Source of the DNA: Bactericera cockerelli
Taxonomy: Eukaryota; Arthropoda; Insecta; Hemiptera; Triozidae
Direction of reading: 5' to 3'
Assembly (NCBI GenBank): GCA_024516035.1
Contig: CM044959.1
Location: forward strand, 16,623,441 to 16,687,440
Length of the DNA stretch: 64,000 bases
Positions within the stretch are counted from its first letter, which is position 1; each line of letters opens with the position of its first letter. A program made the translations under genes and the position numbers. Shown here in pieces: positions 1-15,100 of the stretch. Below the pieces are notes generated by a model. It worked only from the letters and a program-made list of their open reading frames with translations. It did no database searches and was not told where the DNA came from.

Positions 1-179
1 TGCCTAAGGCATTAACTTCGCCCCGAATTACAAAACAATTGAAATTAAAAATTAATATTGATCTTTATTTTTTTTTTTTTTGTACATACTGCTAAGTTTT
101 TTTTAATTTATTGTTAATAATTTTTTGTTGATGATTGTTCTGTAAAAAAAAAAAAAAAAAGTGTAAATAAATAAATTAC

Positions 180-3100
180 CTGAGAGCTGAGAACTGAGCG
201 GCACATGTTGAAGATGGCCAGAACATAGTCTTGACTACTGAGGAAAGCCGGTGTGTCTACGGTAATGTAGTTGTGAAGGGCAGGCATCATATCGGTGAAG
301 TAGTCCAGTCCGTCTTTCTGGAAAATCTAGAGATGAGAAGGAAAAAAATGATGAAAACGAGGCTGAGAATTGATCTATGAAGCCAAAGGTACCTAACTTG
401 TAAAAAAAAACAGAGGCTAATAATCCAGAGAAGTAATGCTGCCAGCGTATTGGGAGCATTGCCATTAGAAGAATTGACGTTCATGTTCTATATGTAAATC
501 TTAATAAACTTACCTTATTATACTAAATTAATCTTTGAAGCCAAAAGTACCTAACTTGAGAAAAAAACAGAGGCTATGTACGATGATTTATTTGTGGTGA
601 AGCACAAGACCTCTTCACATTTTTTGTGGGTAGCACAGCATTACTAAGAGCCTCCTTCACGTTTTGAATTCCATCACAATAATTCCTTTTTACTGCGGAC
701 ATTAATTTGTTAAAAAGTACCTCAGCAAATAAGCTGAATTGGAACCATTTGTTCTGATATATGTATTAATTTTGATGTATGTATTATTTCTCTTCCAAAT
801 AAAGGTTCATTTATTTATTTATTTGTGGTCGTTAATCATACAAGTAACTACTGATTTTTCCTCACAAGGTATGAGTGGACCCCGAACATCCAAGTACAGA
901 GCAGAAAAATTCCTGCCTCGCGGGGGATCGAACCCAGATCACGATGTGTGCAACGCCTAGCGCTCCAACTCACTCGGCAACGGTGACTACTATTGTAAAA
1001 AAAAAAAACAAATAAGAAAAGGGAAACTCGAGTGAACGATCCTTACCTGGTAGATCATTTCCAGCACTTTCCACAGGTCTGGGGAGATTTTCTTGGATGT
1101 CAAATCATAAACTAAACTTAGAGCTTCCTCGTAGAATTCTGTGAACATGAAAAATGAACAAAAGGTAAAGAATAAAAGTTTATAAAAAACCAACTTTTGA
1201 ACTGCAAGTTTAGAAGTTGAACTATCTATTTCTATTGTTGAACTGTCTATTTCGAAATATAGAGGTGCCTCCGAAGGATTAACTTTAGAACCCTAACTTT
1301 AGAAGAAGAAAAAATCCTCCTGGAAAATTGACTGGCTGACTTCTAATAGGAAGCTTATGCTATTCTAATTAGTCCAATCAGAACTTCTAATCTAAATTTA
1401 AAAAAGAGGTTGTAACATGGGCGGTAATTTTAAGACCAAATGAGATCGAACCCCACTGACTTCGCATCTCTTTGCAACACTTCTGTCCCGGTAGCTCAGT
1501 GGTAAAGGCGGCACTCTGTGAATCCATAGATTCCAGAGGTTGCGGGTTCGAAACCCAGCCTGGACATGACAAGTTATCCTCCCATTTGGGATTTTTACCA
1601 CATAATAATACGTCTTGGGCTTACTGCTGGAATAATGGGACTTAATAGTCCTAATCGGGCAGTATAAAAAAGACGATATTATTATTATTGTAACATGGGC
1701 GGTAATTTTAAGACCAAATGAGATCGAACCCCACTGACTTCGCAACACTTCCCATTTAAACTTCGAGACAGAATGTTGCACGCAGTGGGATCCTGGCTGT
1801 CGTCCACTCACCCATCACACACTTGGAGAAGATCTGACCCACCACCTGCAGACAGATGGGCTCCAGCTGACTCACAACCCCCGGGGCATCCTCAAACACG
1901 GACAGCATTGTTTCTATGGTGTTGAGCAGAGCCATCGCGGCTATGGCTTTCTCGTCCGTCCCTGGGGAACAAACCAGTCAACCATTATTTCTCTGTGTGC
2001 CTTGACACGCAATATTTTTTTAATAATAAATACCGTTAGGTATTGTATATTTACGGTACATGACCAATTTATAGGAGACAACAAAATATAAGATTTTTTT
2101 TTTCTTTTTACAGATACAAACGAAATACATGACACAAAAGTTAAATTTGAAATAGAAAATAATTGTTTATAGGAATATATTCATGCTTGCGCACTTCGGG
2201 ACTCTTCTACTGCAATTTAAATAACAAAAAACAATTTTAAGCATTTTAACTATATGTATATAATATTATTTTATTTAAGTTATGTTTCTGTGCTTGTTAA
2301 TTGTTATAATTATGTTTATAAAAAATAAATGATCAAAAAGTATTATTAAAATAAAATAAAAAATAAAATCGAATAATGATCGTGATTTATGCCTTAGATA
2401 CTCCACCAACCAGGCCTTATTGTCACCTGAAAACGACTTTATAGGTCATTGTATTTGTGTTGATCACCAGAAAGAAAACTTTCTCTAAATAGGATGAAAA
2501 ATCCATACTATTCCCTCCGTTCGTCTCATTTCCTTCAATCTAATCTTTTCCACCAAACCACAACAAACTTGTTTTTTTTCAGAATTTTGCATAAGCTTAG
2601 TAGGAGATAGAATCAAGCCAAATTTATGGTGTGTATAAATAGAAAGAATCATATTACTCAATTAATTTTTCTGGGTGATTTCATTAATTTAATTTCTGTA
2701 AGATAAGGAAAGTAAAATTAAACGAAGCCAGCGTTGATGGTGCGTTGAATGCACCAGTTCTCGTAAGATCACCGAAGTTAAGCAACGTCCAGCGAGGTGA
2801 ACACTTCGTGATGCTGGCATTCCGGCCCAACCCAGACTGGGTGAGGTTCACCTGGGCTGCAGGTTTGTAAGTTTCCTGCGAATGGTGGGTAACACCCCCG
2901 TCGTGATATTGCTTAAAAGGGTTGGGTGGAAGAGATTGTCATAGGCAATAACCCCGCCCTTTAGTTAGGACATATGTTTTTATATATTTTCTATTCTTTT
3001 TCATTTTATTGTATATATTGTTTCCATTTTTACCATTGTTAAAATAATTATTTGTATGTACATAATGTCCATTTATATCTAATAAAGTGTTGTATAGTAA

Positions 3101-6100
3101 TAATAATAATAATAATAAAACGACTGAAATACAAGGATTTAGCCATTGAGATTGAGCGCATGTGGGGACTGAAATGCACAATCATTCCAGTTATTATTGG
3201 AGCGCTGGGGTGTGTACCGATATCACTCGAGAAAAACCTGTCCATGCTACCCGGAAAATTCAATCTGTCAGAGATACAAACCTGTGCTGTTTTGGGGACA
3301 GCTCATATTTATTACGAAAATTTGGAATCTAATTTTATAATGTCACCAATGTCTAAAAAATGTTGTTCATTTTTTATGTTGGTTGTGATATACAGATATG
3401 AATAAACATATCTTGGTTATTTATGCCACAATAATAACACCAATCTCCGCCAGGCGACTCTCACCTTCGTCCGACTCGAGCACCGAGAGGAACGTGTTGG
3501 CGAGGTGCTGACAGATTTCGACGGCGATGGGCGTCAGCTGCTCCGAGTAGGTGCACACGATCTTCTGCATCACGTTGGTCAGGTCGTCGTTCTCCGTCTC
3601 CTGGATGATGCGCAGCAGCTCCAGGGTCACCTCACGGATCTGTGGGGGCGGGGATCACGGGGGACTGTGTTAAATGAAGCTATTTTTTTTTAATAACCTC
3701 TAAAGGCCCAAGCACTTTTTGTGTTTTGTAAGCTTAAAGGCCCAGTGTCCAAAATTTTGGACATTTTTTAACCCTCTGAAACATTTTTTAACCCTCTGAA
3801 AATGTCAATCATTAATAAAAAATAAACAAATGAATTGAATGTTCATGGTCCAAAACACCTCTACTTTAAAGATATCTTGTTCAATCTTAATAATTACAAA
3901 ACATTTTTTTTTTTTTTTTTGGAAACTGGGCTTCTATGACTACAAAGTACAAATATATGCTGGGCTTTTAAGCCTACAAAAAAAATGTCCAAAATTTTGG
4001 ACACTGGGCCTTTAGAGGATAAATTAAGTACATATATTTTTGCAGGAGGGATACTTTGTCAAGTAACGTCATAATTGAGAAAAAGATAAACACTTGTCTT
4101 CACTCGACAGAAATTTCAAAATTTCGACAGAAATTTCTGTCGAGTGAAGACAACTGTTTATCTTTTTCTCAATTAATTAAGTACAAGTTAAGTTTGTAAG
4201 GGGCAAGGACGTCGATTGTACAGACCTCTCTTTAAATAAATGTTCATTAAAAAAAAAGTTTGTGATTTGAAATTTATTGACATTAATAATTGTACATAAT
4301 ACGTAACACATATTTAATGTGACTACCCCACACTAAGGGGATTCAGTCCTCTTGTTTTGTGGGGTAGTTAAGTATGATTTTTTAGTGGTAAAACACAAGG
4401 CTTCTTCACAATTTTTGTGGGTAGCGCAGCATTACTAAGATTCGTAATTATTTTGTAATACTTCACTATTCGTAATTATTTTGCATTATTCTTTATGCTC
4501 TTGTAGTACCACTTCTGGTCGTTGCTCATACAAGTAACTACTCATTTTTCCTCACGAGGTATGAGTGGACCCCGGACATCGAAGTACAGAGCAGAAAAGT
4601 TCCTACTTCCCCGCTGAGGATCTAGCCCAGGTCACCAAGCGTGCTATGCCTAGTGCGCTAACTCACTCGGTTACGGTGACAAACTGTAAAAATAAAATAC
4701 AACCGAACACGAATATGTGGAATCGCCGGTGACCGGCCCTTTTGTTCCACGAATCCAGGTATTTGACTTAGCAGGTATTCTATTTCCACTTGCACAGTTT
4801 TGTGTCCCATTAAAGGGTTGGTTGGAAGAGATTGCCATAGGCAATAACCCCGTCCTTTAGTTAGGACATATGTTTATATATTTTTCTATTCTTTTTCCTT
4901 TTTATTGTATATATTGTTTCCTTTTTTTCATTGTTATAATAGTTGTTTGTATTGGCTACATATGTCTTCTTATCTAATAAAGTGTTTTTTGGAAGTTTCC
5001 ATTTACTTATCAGTTTATAAGATCCTTTTGATTCAGTTCTTTTGCTTTTTCTTGATGAAGTTAAGAAAAGTATTGAACTGAATCAGAAGATGCATTTTTA
5101 ATCCTGAGGTCTCCAAACTTGGATTAAAAACGAGAAGATGATGATGTATCAGAATAAAATATATACCTTCATCATTATCATAGGGTGGCGTCATCGTGAT
5201 CGATGGTAGCCAGACAGTGGAGGAATGACTCAGCTCTTCTACCACTGTCTTTATAAGGAGGCTAATAATTGACAAGGGCCCCCAGAACCAAACCTATATA
5301 CCTTAGATAATAATAATAATGATACTCGTATATATTTTTTTTTCTTCTTAATCTTCTTCTTCTTTTATCAAGTGAAACCAGAGCACTTTTTTATTTATTT
5401 TTAATCAGAACTGATTAAAATAGAGAGGTTATTTGATGGCATGGATATTCAGAACTATTACCTGCTGATGAGAGCAAATAAGCTCGAAACAGCTGTCCAG
5501 GTATGTTCTGATATTCATGAACATCTAGTACAACATCTCACTCTTCTGTTTATACTGATCTTCTGTTTATACGAACCTGGGGCTCGATGTACTGCACCGT
5601 ATTCTTCTGGTGGTTGAGGAACATCTGGATGGCGATTCCCGCCTCCACCTTGACGGGCAGATCCTTGTCATGCAGCAGAGCGTTCAGCAGCAGCCGCACA
5701 GCCTCCACTAGGATGGCCTCGTCCCGGAACTTGACCTCGCTGAAGTTGTACAGGGTCCAGCACGCCTGGGAAAGGAAATTAAAAAAAAAGTTATTATTAT
5801 TATACAGTAAAACCTCCCTTAACGGACACCTCCGAATAGCGGACAATTTTCAGGGAACCGGGACATTTTTCATCTGTTATTATATGAAAACCTCCGAATA
5901 GCGGACCCTAATAATAGCGGACTCTTTTTCCCTATAGCTAGGATACAAAATTGAAGATTTCGAAGGAGGAAGTGATAAAAAAAATAATTAAAAATCAACG
6001 TAAACTCAAAGACATTTCATGCGTAAGTTATCTAGGAAAAGAGATTTATGAGTCTACCCTCTCTCCTACCGATGACCCAAAGAGTGAGGAAGAAACTGAA

Positions 6101-9100
6101 CCAGAAGGAGATCTTACATTTCCAAAACCTATCAAAAGTTTGGAGGAAGCTTTAGTTGCCATCAGGAATGTCTCTGATTTCCTATCTTCAAACCCAAGTG
6201 CAAACACCAAAAAACGTCTTTGACGACCCCGCCTTCCCCCACCGCTTAATTTCCAACCCCTCCATGGGATCTGATTCTACCTCCGAATAGCGGACACCTC
6301 CCAATAGCGGACAAAACATTTGTCTGATTTCAAGTTTAGCCCGCGAACACCCCGTCGTGATATGACCAAGCAGTTAAAAGCGACGTTAACCCCAAATTAA
6401 ATAAATAAGTTTAGCCCCATTACAAAGCACGTCATAATGGCTGGTAATATTGAGCAATAACATATAACCCCCTCAGTCAACACAAGTTTTAGACCAGGTG
6501 TCTAAAACTTTCGACGAGGGGTATATATGTTAATTTCTTGCGTTGAATTTTTTTTGTACAGAATAAAGTATAAAGTATAAACATATTAAAAAAAAATAAA
6601 TAATAAAAATAAAAATCAACTGGTGAGTCATCTTCTCACCCTAGCTCTCATGTGTCCGTGAGGATTATTGAACTCGGGAAACACATAGGTGCAGATCAGC
6701 TTATCCATCTGTTCCTTGTACATTTCCTTCTTCAACAGAATGTCGGCCACTTGTCTGGAAAATGTGAGGAAAAATAATTGAATACCAAAACTTTGCACTC
6801 AGAGAGAGCACAGAACTGATGATTCTTTTTATCAAAAATGTTAATTGAAAAAAATATAAAATAATCCGACAGACTTCACACTCTTGCAAAACTTTTTGAT
6901 TTCATGACTAAACTTATCACTTTTCAGTTCCAGTGTAGCTGATGTCAGTGGCTTGTTGCACACACAAGTTCTCTTAAAATTACTTAAAATAAGCAATGTC
7001 AAGTGAGGTTAGGACTACTTGCTACACAGGTAACCAATCAAAATGAAAATTTGACAGCATCAATGGCACATTATACCAGTTCTCCTTCTGGCACAGATCA
7101 CGGATGTTAAGCAGCATCCAGCAAGTTTATGACTTGGATTTGCATACTGTCTTGGATGAGAAAATTAAGATCTCTATTTTGTCTGTTAATTTCGTCCTTA
7201 GTCTAATGCTGCTTTATGATTTTGCCCTTATTTTTGCGCTAAGTTGAATCTTGCAATTCAATCACCCCAACATATATAAGGCTCTGTCAAATCACTCACC
7301 CCACCATGTGAAGGGCTCCATCAAATCACTCACTCACCCCACCATATGAAGGGCTCCATCAAATCACTCACCCCACCATATGAAGGGCTTCGTCATATCA
7401 CTCACCCCACCATATGAAGGGCTCCATCATATCACTCACCCCACCATATGAAGGGCTCTGTCATATCACCCACCCCACCATATGAAGGGAGGGGGGGGAT
7501 GTTAAACAGGGAGAAGACCAGTGTCTCGCTAGAGGACTATAAACAGAGAACAGACTAGCCAGCCGTTACAAGCCAGGCTAGCTTGCAGTTTCCTAAGGGT
7601 TTAATGGCTTATAAAGAAAAGTGCAAGTCCTCATGATGGTTGATCGCACCTAGAAATATGTGGTTCAGGACGAGCCAACTTTGAAATAAAGTTGGCTGGA
7701 GACCATCACTCACCCCTCTAGCTGTAGCAAAGCTGGCTACAACAACAACAACAACCATAAGAAGGGCTCCATCAAATCACTCACCCCACCATGTGAAGGG
7801 CTCCGTCCTTCTGCTTGGCTTCCGCCTCCGGGGAGGTGAGCACACTCACCACGAACTGCATGGTCTTGCTCAGCATGTGCTTGCGCTTCTTGCACATGGC
7901 ATGCAGGAGCGTCTGGGCTGCGGACACCGGGGACACAAAGTCCTCGAATATGTCTGAGGGGAGATAAGTAGGACTTTCTATTAGGTAAGGTTAAGGATAA
8001 GGTTAAGGTTCTATCATTTTGTATTATTCTAAGTTTGTAATTTTGTGTAAACAATTATTTGCAATAAAAACTTTATTTATTTATTATTAAGGTTTTTTTT
8101 AATTGAGTTAATCACTTTCGTGGTATCACAACTACTGAAACTCGCTCTACTACAAATACGCTGAAACCGGGACTTGAACCACCGACCTCCAGGTTTGAAG
8201 TCTGCCGCCTTATCGATCAAGCTACTGAGGTCGGTGGGACTTTCTATTAGATACAGTTGATATATAGTAAGTTCTTATATTTGAGGATTCGTTCTTTTAT
8301 CAGAAACGAATAAATTAATGATAAAAAATAATTATGTTGAGTGGAATAGTAACTTAGTAACTTTGTTAGTTTAATTTGTTTTTACTATATTTTTGTTAAC
8401 AAAATGCAAGGGCCATAATGTTATTTTTAATATTTACTTTTTCATTATTTCTTATTTTAATTATTTTTAAGCTCATTTGAAATTATTCATAGTCTTAATG
8501 TCAACCATTGTAACAAAATTTGATTTTATTACAAATAAAATTTAACTATCTATCTATCTAGTAAGTTCTTTTTTCGACATACTATGGGATATACACTTCA
8601 TTCAGAGAATTTGTGAGAGGGAATGAGCCCGCAATGCTGGCTGCATTCCACCTCTGAATGGCCAGGCTCAAACGTTGGGTGAGGTAGAATGATTCCCAGC
8701 TAATGAAGGGGAAAACCCCCGTCCTGACTACTTCAAATCAGGACGTTAAAACCAAACTGACCCAGCACCTAATTGGGAAGTATTGTGTCACTTTTCGCCC
8801 ATCAGAGGGGGGGAGGCATACTACGGGATGTGCAGGCTACAACACAGACCACAAGTGTCTACAGTAGCTCCTGTTTCATGGCTACGAAATAAAAAACGGC
8901 TGTGAAACACTCATCTTTAAAAAAAAAATAGAATCAACTGGTCACAATAGATCTGAAATAGAGGTCGGTGTGATAGTTGGTTCTTCTCTTCAACCAGTCT
9001 ACTAAAATAATAATATCACCTTATTTATACTGCCCGATTAGGACTATTAAAGTCCCATTTTTCCAGCAGTAAGCCTAAGACGTATTATTATTTGGTAAAA

Positions 9101-12100
9101 ATCCCAAATGGGAGGATAACATGTCATGTTCTGGCTAGGGTTTCGAACCCACGACCTCTGGAATCTCTGGATTCACAGAGTGCCGCCTTTACCACTGAGC
9201 TACCGGGACAGACAATGATAACATCACCAATAACAATTTTTTATTTATTTTTTTACATTCTTAATATTTTTTACTCTACTAAGTTACTGGATTTTTTTTT
9301 TTTTTTTTTTTCATCACCTACTTTAGCTTTAAGCTTTAGTTTTACGTTTTAGATAGGTTAGGGAAACTTGTAAAACGGGTATCTCCCGTCAACTTATAAA
9401 TAATAATAATAATAAAACTCACCAAACTTGACCCGGATGTACTCATGCGGGTCGGAGCTCCACAGCTCCTCGTCAGAGTCCGAGTAGGAGAGGAAGGGGA
9501 AGAGGACCTCCTGGATGAGGGAGGTGGCGTGGGGCTTCAGCCTCGTCCAGCAGTGCCCGTGGCCCACCGCCTGGGTGAACCAATTTGTGTTTATTTTAAC
9601 AAGTTTACATTACATAGTACATGGGGAGAGAGCGAGGGGGAGAGGAAGGGGAAGAGCACCTCCTGGATGAGGGAGGTGGCGTGGGGCTTCAGCCTCGTCC
9701 AGCAGTGCCCGTGGCCCACCGCCTGGGTGAACCAATTAACAAGTTTACATTACAAGTTTAATGGCTGGGGGACGTTAAACAGGGAGATAAGGATAAGAAA
9801 ATGTTATATTGGTGCTCATTCAACATAAAAGTTGTTAACATAAGTCAAGGTACAAGTAGAAGTAATACAAAAAAACATAAAATACAATAAATACAAAAAA
9901 TATAGCAAGGGAAGAGACACTACAAAATAAAGAAAAATCACAATATATCAGAGATAGTGAAAAAAGGGTACGGAAAATACTCATCGTAAACCTAACATGA
10001 ATCAGGGCACGTTTCATCAAAATCCATCGAGAGGTACTCATTAATAGAGTAAAAAGCTTTTGTTTTTAGGACATTTTCAATATATGATATGAATGCAGGG
10101 TAATGTAAGTCGCGTACAGATGGTTGTAATTTAGGAGAGGAAGGGGAAGAGGACCTCCTGGATAAGGGAGGTGGCGTGTGGCTTGAGCCTCGTCCAGCAG
10201 TGCCCGTGGCCCACCGCCTGGGTGAATCAGTTAGTACTTATTTTAACAATTTTTTTTTTTTTTGAAGGCAGGAAAAAATCTTTTAAAGACACCCAGGTCA
10301 TCCTGACTTGGGGTGTGGGATTTCCACCCACTAAAAACCCACCTTCACATTACAAGTTTAAACTCTATTACAAAGCAGACCTGACAAAGACTTTTTTTTT
10401 CATTTATGAAAAAACAAATCCATTATATAATACGCGGACCAACACTTAAACTTAAAAGAAAAGAAACTTAAGATTTCAGATTGGGCATCAATATTTAGCT
10501 CAAGGCATTCTCAAGAAAAAGCTAGTGGCTGTGTGGTTCGGATCACCCCGTATATATTTCCAAGAGTTTGTATCATTAGATGGTGGAGAGAAGAGCTCCC
10601 TTCTTATGCAAGCTGTCCTTGTTCTAACTTTCAAAAGTATGTTTGATAGAAATGAACTGCATGATAGTAAGTTGAAGATATTTTTGTGGAGAAAAACACA
10701 AATACCAATGTGGTTGCAAATGGAAGGATAATAGTAGTATGTTCAGCCTGAAGTAATTTTAATTCCGTCCTGGGCAGAAGATACTATCATATTTAAACAA
10801 CAAAGGTTTCTAGAGGGTACTAAATTCTTTCACGGGCTCTAAAACAAAATACGCCAGCGTTTGATCAAGCAATTTATTTCCTTGACAAAAAAAAATATAG
10901 TAGTATGTCCTGTGAGTTAGGAACATATCATATAGTTTTTTGAACCCTTTCAAGGTGATGACAGTTGGTCTTGTTAAGAGAACCGAATATAAGTCCTACA
11001 CCATAATCAATTTGGCTATGTATGAACAATATGAACATTCAGAGGAATTGAGTGTGAAGATGGCGATGGAATTGGAAGGATAGTGGAATAATGATTAAGA
11101 TTAAGGCTGGTATGCAGAGACGATTTAGTTATCCCTATGGGGTTCACTGTAGGGTGGTCCCGAGCTTGCTATGGGGAATACTTCGACCTTGACAGGTATT
11201 TATTAAAGAAACATCTGAATGTGCATGCGCAAAGACGCTTTAAACAAACGTCTCTGCATAACAAAATCAGCTGAAGGGACAAATGACCCAGGCATCCCTA
11301 CAGTGAGGACTCTGCATACCACCCTAAGATATTATAAAGTTTATATTAATAAAATATTTTACGTTCTTGTTTAGAAAAAAATGAGCATGTTAAGTAAGCT
11401 ACATGCCTGGGTAAGATAGTTGAGCGCCTGCTGCATGACCCGCGGGGAGACGTAGGTGCCGCCCCTGTACTGGGCGAGGGTGGCTAGCAGGACGTCCAGG
11501 ATGCCCGCCGAGAAGGTCTTCAGATACCAGCGGGCGAACTCCTCGTAGTCAGACACCACGCCGCCCGGGCTCCCGTACCTGGGGGGCGGGAATTATGGAT
11601 TGATTTTTTTTTATTTTTTATTAAGAACTTGACATTGTTTCAAAAATTCATAGAAAAATAAATTGAAACAACAATACCAATGTTCACATTAAAATTAAAT
11701 AAGTTAAGTTAAAAAAAGTTAAAAAGTTATCATATTTGTGTTAATCACTATCGCGATGTCACATCTACTCAAACTCGCTTTACTAAATCTTTGCTGAAAC
11801 CGGGACTCGAACCACCGACCTCCAGGTTATAAGTCTGCCGCCTTATCGATCAAGCTACTGAGGTCGGTTAACTAATTATTATTATTATTTAATTATCACT
11901 CTAGTATCAAAGGTTCAGTACATCACAACTATGGGAAACTACTTCAACATAGTATGTTTGTATAAATCTAAAAACAGTTACAATCAGTGGTTACAGTACA
12001 ATGGAATCTTCACTCGTTAAGCACCTTCCTGATGATTGCCGTGGTGGACAATTATTATTATAGAATAGAATATACCTTGTTTATACTGCCGAGGTAAGAC

Positions 12101-15100
12101 TGAAGAGTCCCTTTACTCCAGCAGTCAAACAGGTCTTATATATTTTATAGAATAAATATTTTACATTTATAGTGTGCTTTATTAGGTAAGATAAAAATAT
12201 ATACAGTAAAATACAATGAAATTTTAAAGAAAAAATAAATAGCTTGAAACAAAGAAACAAGAACAAAAAAGAGAATGAAGCTAATGTCCTACCTAAAGGG
12301 TGGGATTATTGCCTGTGGCAACCTCTCTTTATATACAACTAAATGTCTCTTTCTATGGATAGACGCTCTTCACACCCCGGCCGAGGTGTTTGATAATATT
12401 ATTAATTATTTATAGGTTGTATCAGTGGTTAGATACTTGCTTGCCATGCGGGAGGACCCGGGTTCGATCCCCCAAGCCGACAACACAATTGTTTTCAAAA
12501 TTTGCTGTCTGTAAGAAATGTAAGGGATACCTTCCAGTGCATTCGGCCAGCACCTAAATGGGAAGTATTGTGTCACTTCTGAACCATCAGAGGCGAGGCA
12601 TACTACGAGATGGGCATGGGCAAGCTACAACACAGACCACAAGCGTCTACAGCAGCTCCTGTTTCATAGCTACGAAATAGAAAAGGCTATGAAAAACAGT
12701 CATATTTAAAAATAATAATAATAATAATCTTACCACGAGAACAGGAATAATACCCTTGCTTGACACATTTCTAGAAGAAACTCTTCTGATAAGAGAACTT
12801 TCAAGGTATAATAATAATAATATCGCCTTATTTATACTGCCCGATTAAGACTCTCAAAGTCCCATTATTCCAGCAGTAAACCCAAGACATATTATTATGT
12901 GGTAAAAATCCCATATGGGATGATAACTTATCATGTCCCGGCTGGGTTTCGAACCCACGACATCAGGAATCTCTGGGTTCACAGAGTGCCGCCTTTACCA
13001 CTGAGCTACCGGGACAGACCGGGAAGGTAAAGCTACGAAATAAAAAAGGCTGAAAAACAAATGTCTTTAAAAAAACAAAAATATATCACAAGGTTCAAAC
13101 TCTCACCTCTCGAAGACCCGGTACAGGATGTGGAGAGCCCACTTCTTGCACTTCCACCAGGGCAGGTCGGCCCTCTCATCCTCGTCCACACTGAGCGTGT
13201 GATCTGGCACGGGCCGCTCGGCCACTTGACGGAAGATCTCCATCCACTGGGCGAACACCTCGCGCGATATAACCTGAGGGAAAAGATTTTATGAAAAAGG
13301 AGATGAAAAAGGGCTGGGTGGAAGAGATTGCCTAAGGCAATAACCCCGCCCTTTAGTTAGGACATATGTTTTCAAATATTTTCTATTCTTTTTCATTTTT
13401 ATTGTATATACTGTTTTTTTCATTTTTTCACTGTTAAAATTATTATTTGTATGTACATAATGTCCTTTTGTATCTAATAAAAAATTGTATAATAATAATA
13501 AAAAGACAGCTATAATTCTCAAAATACACATGCCTAACAAATATAAATAATAAATATAATATTTAAAATAATGATAAATAAAATGCACATGCCAAACGAA
13601 TATTATTGGCAGAACAGGAAAGAAAAGCTGCAAACGTGGAGGGGCAGGATTTTATAAGTAAAATAATGTGGTTAATATGATTTATTAACTAAAACAAATG
13701 TGAATGTGCATGTCTATGTATGAATTAAGGTATGTATACCTATTTTCACAGGAAAAGACAAAACTGGAATTTGAAGAAAAGTTCCTCTTGTGATTTATAT
13801 GGGAACTAAGGAGATATTGGGATTTTAGATCATTCAAAGTAGAAGATAGCCAGCGGACACTGATTAAAGTGTAGAATTTCTGACCTATAGAACTTAATAA
13901 AAATCACCTTTGGTACAGGCAGTGTGTATTGAGTGAAGGCAAAGAATATTTTGAGTATTTGCTTCTGCAGGAGGGTGGAGTGCTCTGATGGGTCTGGCAG
14001 GAGGCGGATACACAGGGAATACACTTGGGGTAGCAGGAGCATCATTGCATCATTCAGCTGACCTCGTTCGCTTTCATTCTTGTATCTGATAAATAAATAA
14101 AACAATACTAGATATGAATGATGTTTGCTTTTTTGTGCTAGCAAAATTAAGTTACAATCACCAGTTTTTTTTTCTACTTTTTCTTTGATATACTAGGTAC
14201 AGTACAAATTCTTATTTTTTGGAACTACAGGGCAGAACACTATCACCCCAGTACTACACTTTTTAATATTGTTCTAGAACCTAGAGAGTTTCTTGTTATT
14301 GTTTTTTTCTTCCTCAGCCTTTCATCATCATAGGGTGGCGTCATCGTGAACGATGGTAGCCAGACAGTGGAAGAATGACTCAGCACTTCTACCACTGTCT
14401 TTACAAGGAGGCTAATAATTGACAAGGGCCCCCAGAACCAAGCCAATGCTGGTCTACTCCCTGTTTATAGTCCCCCAGCCAGACTACTGGTCTACTTCCT
14501 GTTTATGGTCCCCAGCCAGACTGATGGTCTACTCCCTGTTTATAAGAAGGCATAGGGTGGCGTCATTGCTTACGATGTTAGACTTAGCCTTATTAAATGG
14601 AATAGTTATATTTTGAAGGAATATTTATCTGGTAGGTTTTCATTTATACTATGTATACTTGGTTAACTTACTCATAGTTTTTGACCAGTTGATAGAGACA
14701 GAGAAGAGCTCCAAACCAAGGAGTTGCATCAGGATTTTGCAGATAGATGCTCACTTTGTCAACAATTTGTGTCCACTTGCCTGGGAAATCATGTTTTACT
14801 ATGGAGCTCACACATACAGCCAGTTGGACTCTGAGAAAGAGATTACAATTTAGAATGTTTTAGAAATGTAATGTATGAATTACATTACATTGTCTATAAT
14901 TGATGAGAAGTAAATCAGCTTATATTAAAGGCATGTTGAATACACCAGTTCTTGTTCTGCCATTAGAGTTAAATGTGGGTTGCTGGTTATAAATTTTCAG
15001 AAAATACATTGTAAGACCCCTATCTCAGTATGAGCTTAGCATTTGACAGGAACATAAAATCCCAAAAAAATCTTTTTCTTCATTCCATTAGATGCCCAGG

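Noticed and set aside
1484..1560. tRNA gene candidates (also near 9150, 12950, 25240, 31930, 38710, 51945)
   Set aside because: A and B boxes are present, but each is followed by the same SINE body and tail in several copies, and cloverleaf stems are imperfect.
2740..2830. 5S rRNA gene
   Set aside because: Only part of 5S is recognisable and it runs into a repeat body; no complete roughly 120-nt gene.
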